The notes under the pieces were generated by a model that searched no databases, was not told the DNA's origin, and saw only the letters and a list, made by a program, of their open reading frames with translations. A program made the translations under genes and the position numbers. Below, piece after piece: positions 30,349-35,867 of a stretch of 35,867 nt of DNA. This DNA is from CAZPZR01 sp964591105 (GTDB lineage: Bacteria; Bacillota; Clostridia; Lachnospirales; Lachnospiraceae), in contig CAZPZR010000014.1 of the NCBI GenBank assembly GCA_964591105.1, positions 1-35,867 on the forward strand, in the 5' to 3' direction. Position 1 is the stretch's first letter; each line of letters begins with the position of its first letter.

Positions 30349-31716
30349 ATGCAATTACGTTATGAAATTCCGGACAGTTTCTGGAGTCTGTTCAGATCTG
30401 TGAACCGGGACATTTATATGGAAGCACTGTTGTGCATCAATGAGGAATATGAATATAGTAATTACTATCTGACGCGCGAAGTCTGCATCCAGGTGCTGAG
30501 TGATATGAATGCACGCAAGCGCTTCGAACTTCAGCGAGAAGAAAACGATACCGATTACGATATGCTAGACACACCAGCGTCCAGAATCTTGAATTGGTTA
30601 TTGAAAACAGGATGGCTGAAACGAATTGAGGATTACAATACGTTAGTAACAAATATCGTAATTCCGGACTATGCGGCAGTATTTATAGATACATTTGAAC
30701 GTTTGAGTTCAGAGGAAATGGATGATACGGAAATTTACATTCAAAATGTGTATGCAACTTTATTTTCTTTCCGAAATGATTCGCGAGTAAGCTTGAGTAT
30801 GCTTCGGACGGCACTTGTAAATACCCGAAGATTAAATAAGGCACTTCAAGATATGCTGCACAATATGGACAAATTTTTTGGACGTTTGTTGGAACAAGAA
30901 TCGTATGGCGCACTGCTGAAAGAACATTTGGATGGATATGTAGAAGAAGTTGTAAGAAAAAAATATCATATTCTGAAGACATCAGACAATTTTTACATTT
31001 ATAAGATGGACATCAAGAAATGTCTGAAGGAAATGCGTGAAAATGAAGAGTGGATTGAAAGTGTGCGACAGCGTTCTAAGTTAATGGGAGATACGAAAGA
31101 GGATGTACTGGATTTGCTGGATCTGATAGAGAGGGGATTTGATGATATTGAACATCGAATTTCCAACATGGACAAGGAACACACGAAGTATGTACGAGCG
31201 ACTGTGACAAGACTGAACTATTTGCTTAGTGGTGAGACAGACACGAAAGGGCTGATTGTACAGCTTTTAAATCAAATGTCTGTGAGTAATCGGGAAAAGA
31301 AAGAGGAGATGATTCAGTGTGCGGGCGAACAGATGAATCTGTCATTGTTTGAGATGTTATCCGAGAAATCTTTATATAAGCGTAAAAAAGGACGCAAGGA
31401 TTTCATCAGTCAGCTGCAGCCGGATGAACCTTTGGATGATTTGAAAAAAGAAGATGTACTGAAATTGAATCGAATTCAAGTCCGTTATAATCAGGCACAG
31501 ATAGAGGAATTTATTGAGTCACACATGCAGGATGAGATTATGGATGCTTCCAAGATTTCTATTTCGAATGAAGAAGAGTTTGAAAAATTGATTCTTGCGT
31601 ATGATTACAGTACAAGAAAAAATAGCAAATATATGATTTTGGATGAAGAAGTGGATATTGTTGAAACTGGACAATATCGTTATCCGGCATTGAGATTTGT
31701 GAGGAGAAGCGTATGA
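30349..31716 (+). CDS. jetA: JetA/MksF-like subunit (DUF5716-like)
   Basis: This 455-aa protein matches the kleisin-like subunit of Wadjet/MksBEF systems, in the DUF5716-type group. It is mostly helical, with a winged-helix-like N-terminus (DSFWSLFRSVNRDIY) and long charged helices in the middle. It would bridge the JetC ATPase heads and bind JetB. GGAG lies about eight bases before the ATG. The stop overlaps the jetB start as ATGA. Assignment rests on the three-gene order and the clear JetC partner more than on a motif. Confidence 0.8.
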   Translation: MQLRYEIPDSFWSLFRSVNRDIYMEALLCINEEYEYSNYYLTREVCIQVLSDMNARKRFELQREENDTDYDMLDTPASRILNWLLKTGWLKRIEDYNTLVTNIVIPDYAAVFIDTFERLSSEEMDDTEIYIQNVYATLFSFRNDSRVSLSMLRTALVNTRRLNKALQDMLHNMDKFFGRLLEQESYGALLKEHLDGYVEEVVRKKYHILKTSDNFYIYKMDIKKCLKEMRENEEWIESVRQRSKLMGDTKEDVLDLLDLIERGFDDIEHRISNMDKEHTKYVRATVTRLNYLLSGETDTKGLIVQLLNQMSVSNREKKEEMIQCAGEQMNLSLFEMLSEKSLYKRKKGRKDFISQLQPDEPLDDLKKEDVLKLNRIQVRYNQAQIEEFIESHMQDEIMDASKISISNEEEFEKLILAYDYSTRKNSKYMILDEEVDIVETGQYRYPALRFVRRSV

Positions 31717-32357
31717 TAGAATATTTTGAACAATTGACTGCGGAAGAACAGGATGAGATTACAAAAGTGATTCAGATGTTCTACCGCCAGACATATATTT
31801 TGGAAAGAAAATTTGATAAACGTACGGGACGCATGCAATATGTGAAAGAATATCGTATCTGTAGCAAACATAAAGATTTCTTACAGAAATATTTTGCGGT
31901 GGCAGGTATTGAGCTGAAGGAAAGCGCACACATGGGAGTCATGTATTTGCAGAACGAAATGCTGTGGGGTGAAAAGCTTCCTCGATTGGCTACAGTGTAT
32001 TTACTTGTATTGAAATTGATTTATGATGAGCAGATGGCTACGGTATCTTCCAGCAGTCACATTGTCACAACCATGGGCGCGGTGAATGGAAAAGCAGGAG
32101 AGTTCCGCGTGTTAAATGGAATTCCGTCACCAACAGAAATGCGAAGAACCATCGCACTTTTAAAAAAATATCAGATCATTGAGCCGTTGGATGTGTTGGA
32201 AGAATTAAATGAACATACGAGACTTGTGATATATCCATGTATCCATGCGGTGCTGATGGGAGACCAGATTAAAGAAATGTTAGAGACGTTCAGTGAGGAG
32301 GAAAAGAATGGAGACGAAACAGCCGTTCAAAGCACTATCGAAGATATGTCTGAATAA
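31713..32357 (+). CDS. jetB: JetB/MksE-like subunit (DUF4194-like)
   Basis: This 214-aa protein resembles the DUF4194/MukE-like accessory subunit of Wadjet and MksBEF. Winged-helix-like segments include LPRLATVYLLVLKLIYDEQ and TEMRRTIALLKKYQIIEPLD. It would bind the JetA subunit and tune the SMC-like motor on DNA. GAGGAG precedes the ATG, which overlaps the jetA stop; jetC begins 50 bases before this gene ends, so the three proteins are translationally coupled. Confidence 0.85.
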   Translation: MIEYFEQLTAEEQDEITKVIQMFYRQTYILERKFDKRTGRMQYVKEYRICSKHKDFLQKYFAVAGIELKESAHMGVMYLQNEMLWGEKLPRLATVYLLVLKLIYDEQMATVSSSSHIVTTMGAVNGKAGEFRVLNGIPSPTEMRRTIALLKKYQIIEPLDVLEELNEHTRLVIYPCIHAVLMGDQIKEMLETFSEEEKNGDETAVQSTIEDMSE

Positions 32358-35300
32358 CTGGCATTATATAGACAAAAAAGTTTTGGAATTAAATGATGGG
32401 ATTAACTTTTTCACAGGGCACTCAGGAAGTGGAAAGTCAACAGTGATCGATGCGATGCAGATTGTGCTGTATGCAAATACTGATGGTCGTGGATTTTTTA
32501 ATAAGGCGGCAGCAGATGACTCTGACCGTACGCTGATTGAATATCTGCGAGGAATGGTCAATATTAGTGAAAACAATGAATCCCAGTATTTGAGAAATAA
32601 GAATTTTTCCAGCACGATTGTGTTGGAATTTGAACAGACCAATACGAAAGATAAACAGTGTGTGGGTGTTGTATTTGACGTGGATACTTCTACGAATGAT
32701 ATCAATCGCCTGTTTTTCTGGCATACGGGAGGAATTTGGGAAAATCATTATCGTGCGATGGGAAGATGCCTTTCTACAATGGAAGTGCGCGAGTATTTGC
32801 AGCGAAATTATGAACCACAGAAATTTTATTGTGGACCAAGTAATGAGCGTTTCCGCCGTCAGATGTATGATATTTATCTTGGCGGTCTGGATGCAGAAAA
32901 ATTTCCACGATTATTTAAACGTGCGATTCCATTCCGTATGAATATTAAATTAGAAGATTTCGTAAAAGAATATATTTGTATGGAGCAGGACATTCATATT
33001 GAAGATTTGCAGGAAAGTGTCATGCAATATGGAAGAATGCGAAATAAAATCGAGGAAACACTGAAAGAAATTCAGATTTTGAACGAAATTGGCGCCCGCT
33101 ATCATGCGTATGATCAGAAGCGCCAAGAAAAGATGCAGAATGATTATCAGATTCAGCGTTTAGAGATGCTGCAATTCCAGGCGAAAATCCGTGAATATCA
33201 GGAAAAATGCAAAGACCGTGAAGAAACGATTTTGATGCTTGAGAAACAGAAAAAAGAAGTGGAAGTTTACCAGGAAAGCCTGCAGAAAGAGTATGAAGAA
33301 ATACTTCTTCGCATTGCGAACAGTGGCTATGCTGGGCTGGAAGCAGAAGTTCACAACTTAAATGAAACGCTGGAGCGTCTGGAAATTAGTAAATCCCGTT
33401 GGATGCAGACAACAAAACGATTGGTTGCATGGAAAGAAAAAGATGTGACACCAAATCAGGTGCTGTGGGATATTGAAAAATTTGCAGATGGAAAAATTTC
33501 CGCAGACGAGCTGGAACGATTGATGGATGGCCTTAAGGACATTCAGGAAGAGTTAGAAGAGCAGAGACAAGAGGCAGATGCGAAACTGCGAAAAATCCAG
33601 CGAGAAGAAAAGGAAGCCAGAGAAGAGTTAAAGGCGCTGAAGCAAGGGAAGAAAGCTTATCCACGTGAGGTGGAAGAAGCCCGTTATGAACTTCGCAATC
33701 GCCTGCATGAGAAGCTTGGAAAATTTGTGAATGTTCAGATTCTTGCAGATTTACTGGATGTGAAAGATGAACGCTGGCATCACGCAGTGGAAGGATATTT
33801 TGGAAATAATAAACTCCTGCTTGTAGTGGAACCTAAATATGTAAAAGAAGCAATGCAGATTTACCAGACAATGGATAAAAAGCGTTTCTCAAAAGCATCC
33901 ATTTTGGATACCGAAAAATTGATGAAAGAGGAACATGAAGTACGCCCGGGTACATTAGCAGAAGAAGTGACTGCCAAAGAGCCTTATGTTCAGGCTTACG
34001 TGAACTTTTTCCTTGGAAATGTTACTAAGTGTGAATCTGTGGAAGAACTTACAACATGTAAAATCGGAGTTACGCCGGATTGTGTACTTTATCACAGCTA
34101 TCGCCTGCAGCATATGAATCCAGAAAATTATACGAGACGTGCATATATTGGTGAAATGAGTATGCGTCATCGCATCCGCCGATTAGAAGAAAAATGTGAA
34201 AATCTGCAGGCAGAGAGACTTCCAGTACAAGAAGAACTGGAAGAAATTCGCCAGACAGCACAGCTTGAGATGCTGCATCAGTCAGTGGAAGACTATATGA
34301 GTTGGTTTGCTGACATGGATGAAATTGCTGTGAAAGAACGAAAGAAAGAAAAATTGATGGGAAAAATGCGTGCACTTCAGGAAACTTCTGTGTCTGCCTG
34401 GGAAAAAGAGAAAAAAGACATTTGGCAGAAGCAGGTAGAAACGAAGACACAGTTCCAAAAACTGCAGGAGCAGGTATGGGGCAGACAGCGCGAGATTGAA
34501 AAATTCAAGGAAGAATTGCTTCAAACAGAGGAAGGTCTGGCCGAACAGACACGAAAAATGGATGAATACAAATCAAATGGAACTTATTTTGCACAGGAAG
34601 AAGAATTCCAGAATTATTTATCCAGCAGAAAAACGGCAAATTATGAGTACTTGAAACGTCAGAAAATCGCGGAACGCTATCCACTTCTCGAACAAGAAGA
34701 AGCGGCTTACCAGAAACTGGTAGAAAAGAGAAGCGAATATCTGCGAGAGTATCCGAACCGAACATTTTCAACAGTGGCAAAAGAAAATACGGAGTATGAA
34801 AAACTGCTGAGTGGTTTGCAGTGTGAAGATTTGGAAACATTTAAAGAATCTGCGAAGGAACAGGCACGTTCGGCAGTGGAACATTTTAAGGATGACTTTA
34901 TTTTCAAAATTCGAAGCGCAATTCGAGAAGCTTATCAGAGAAAAGATGAACTGAATCGAATTATCAGCAAGCTGGATTTCGGGAAAGATAAGTATCAGTT
35001 TGTGATTACAAAAAACAAAGGCGCAGATGGAAAATATTATAAGATGTTTATGGATGATGCGTTGCAGATTCATCCATCACAGCTTGCAGATTCTATGGAT
35101 CATCAGTTGAACATGTTTACGATGAATCATGAAGATCAATACGGCGAGTTGATGAATGAGCTGATTAATATCTTTATTCCGCCAGAAAATGCAACGAAAG
35201 AAGAACTTGAGGAAGCAAAGAAAAATATGGATAAATATGCCGATTATCGTACATACTTATCCTTCGACATGCAGCAGATTGTGCGTGGAGAAAAGGAAAT

Positions 35301-35673
35301 GACAATTGGCCTAAGTAAGATGATCAAGAAAAACTCAGGTGGGGAAGGGCAGAATCCTCTGTACGTGGCACTTTTGGCAAGTTTTGCGCAGGTTTATAAG
35401 ATCAATCTAACGACGAAGATGCAGAGAAATCCAACGATTCGACTGGTTGTGCTGGATGAAGCATTCTCAAAGATGGATGCTGAAAAAGTAGCAAGTTGTA
35501 TCTCGCTGATACGTGGGCTGGGCTTCCAGGCAATTATCAGTGCGACGAATGACAAAATCCAGAACTATTTGGAAAATGTAGATAAAACATTTGTTTATGC
35601 AAATCCAAATAAAAAGCATATTTCGATTCAGGAGTTTGAGAAAGCAGAGTTTGGCGAGTTGAAGCAGGAATAA
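32308..35673 (+). CDS. jetC: JetC/MksB SMC-like ATPase
   Basis: This 1121-aa protein is an SMC/MukB-type motor. Walker A, GHSGSGKST, is at 37-45; the ABC signature NSGGEGQ at about 1009-1016; and Walker B LVVLDEAFSKMD at about 1045-1056, with the catalytic Glu. The middle has two long coiled-coil arms (about 265-460 and 630-800) around a hinge-like region at about 470-620. In Wadjet the JetABC complex extrudes DNA loops and the JetD nuclease cuts small circular DNA; in MksBEF without JetD/MksG the complex organises the chromosome. ATG 32308 has GAGGAGG upstream. No jetD follows before the right edge, and a terminator lies 47 bp after the stop. Confidence 0.93.
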   Translation: METKQPFKALSKICLNNWHYIDKKVLELNDGINFFTGHSGSGKSTVIDAMQIVLYANTDGRGFFNKAAADDSDRTLIEYLRGMVNISENNESQYLRNKNFSSTIVLEFEQTNTKDKQCVGVVFDVDTSTNDINRLFFWHTGGIWENHYRAMGRCLSTMEVREYLQRNYEPQKFYCGPSNERFRRQMYDIYLGGLDAEKFPRLFKRAIPFRMNIKLEDFVKEYICMEQDIHIEDLQESVMQYGRMRNKIEETLKEIQILNEIGARYHAYDQKRQEKMQNDYQIQRLEMLQFQAKIREYQEKCKDREETILMLEKQKKEVEVYQESLQKEYEEILLRIANSGYAGLEAEVHNLNETLERLEISKSRWMQTTKRLVAWKEKDVTPNQVLWDIEKFADGKISADELERLMDGLKDIQEELEEQRQEADAKLRKIQREEKEAREELKALKQGKKAYPREVEEARYELRNRLHEKLGKFVNVQILADLLDVKDERWHHAVEGYFGNNKLLLVVEPKYVKEAMQIYQTMDKKRFSKASILDTEKLMKEEHEVRPGTLAEEVTAKEPYVQAYVNFFLGNVTKCESVEELTTCKIGVTPDCVLYHSYRLQHMNPENYTRRAYIGEMSMRHRIRRLEEKCENLQAERLPVQEELEEIRQTAQLEMLHQSVEDYMSWFADMDEIAVKERKKEKLMGKMRALQETSVSAWEKEKKDIWQKQVETKTQFQKLQEQVWGRQREIEKFKEELLQTEEGLAEQTRKMDEYKSNGTYFAQEEEFQNYLSSRKTANYEYLKRQKIAERYPLLEQEEAAYQKLVEKRSEYLREYPNRTFSTVAKENTEYEKLLSGLQCEDLETFKESAKEQARSAVEHFKDDFIFKIRSAIREAYQRKDELNRIISKLDFGKDKYQFVITKNKGADGKYYKMFMDDALQIHPSQLADSMDHQLNMFTMNHEDQYGELMNELINIFIPPENATKEELEEAKKNMDKYADYRTYLSFDMQQIVRGEKEMTIGLSKMIKKNSGGEGQNPLYVALLASFAQVYKINLTTKMQRNPTIRLVVLDEAFSKMDAEKVASCISLIRGLGFQAIISATNDKIQNYLENVDKTFVYANPNKKHISIQEFEKAEFGELKQE

Positions 35674-35719
35674 GATAGTGCTTTTGGAAAAATAATTATA
35701 TTGTTATAATAGCTTGAAA

Positions 35720-35747
35720 GAGGAATCACATAATGTGGTTCCTTTTT
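35720..35747 (+). terminator. Terminator after jetC
   Basis: AGGAATCAC pairs with GTGGTTCCT (one G-U), followed by TTTTTT. An extended -10 TGTTATAAT lies just upstream (hexamer near 35705-35710). Confidence 0.8.
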
Positions 35748-35748
35748 T

Positions 35749-35867
35749 AATGGATGAAAAAAAGTAATTCAAAAAGTTGTGGATTTTGTAATATAAATAT
35801 GTTAAAATACAAAAAAGCATTAATTTTCTAATATTCTATGCGAAAGCGTATCTGAAAGACCTGTCTA
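35749..35867. other. Right-edge gap, possible start of a leader
   Basis: These 119 bases hold no gene. A TGTTAAAAT extended -10-like site occurs near 35810, and a small ATGCG-AAAG-CGTAT hairpin near 35838. The next feature is off the window. Confidence 0.4.

Noticed and set aside
35820..35867. Small self-cleaving ribozyme or riboswitch near the right edge
   Set aside because: Only one short GAAA-type hairpin is visible and the sequence is cut, so no family can be supported.
1..35867. CRISPR array, tRNA, rRNA, IS transposase or prophage genes
   Set aside because: I looked for regular spaced repeats, cloverleaf-like blocks and transposase or integrase motifs and found none.

Overview
This window looks like a chromosomal segment of a low-GC, endospore-forming Clostridium relative, most likely a gut-type Lachnospiraceae. 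The organism call is inference. It rests on AT-rich DNA, strong AGGAGG ribosome sites, sporulation genes (CwlD, BofA, RicT), a Gram-positive Tad/Flp pilus locus without secretin genes, and several families I associate with Lachnospiraceae (DUF1858, DUF5702, DUF6382, DUF6147 and TSCPD types).

Layout. 1-1084: a rubrerythrin cut by the left edge and a PerR-type repressor, both on the minus strand, with a near-consensus PerR box just downstream of the perR -10. 1130-4295: a secreted SH3-NlpC/P60 hydrolase, an AT-rich gap with DnaA-box-like 9-mers, a DUF1858 redox protein, MecA (minus), a folded-looking leader or small RNA, and a 72-aa orphan protein. 4367-9080: a membrane-anchored GH18 protein, CwlD (TTG start inside a terminator), threonylcarbamoyl-AMP synthase, dCMP deaminase and BofA.

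9162-17368: a Tad pilus operon in the order tadZ, tadA, tadB, tadC, flp, DUF5702, tadE, prepilin peptidase, second TadE-like, DUF6382. A 165-bp element with 25-bp terminal inverted repeats, flanked by TAAA on both sides, sits between the DUF5702 gene and tadE. Removing it on paper restores a short in-frame tadE start, so I read it as a MITE-like insertion that gave tadE a new start and N-terminus.

17407-24701: rhomboid protease, soluble histidine kinase (minus), HIT protein, ECF-like sigma factor, MurG (minus), a DUF4367-like membrane protein, a secreted DUF6147-like protein, a 23-bp RNA-compatible inverted repeat, TSCPD protein (minus), MTA/SAH nucleosidase and an unknown three-helix membrane protein. 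24812-28875: a compact housekeeping run of guanylate kinase-like, holB, ricT, trmN6 and rsmI. 29025-30137: an MsmX/UgpC-type sugar ABC ATPase. 30235-35748: a promoter, three overlapping SMC-like genes of the Wadjet/MksBEF class (JetA, JetB, JetC) and a terminator. No JetD nuclease lies between jetC and the right edge.

The most notable points are the insertion that remodels tadE, the jetABC set without an adjacent jetD, and several unexplained structured RNA candidates (about 3727-3811, 22498-22607 and 23805-23895).
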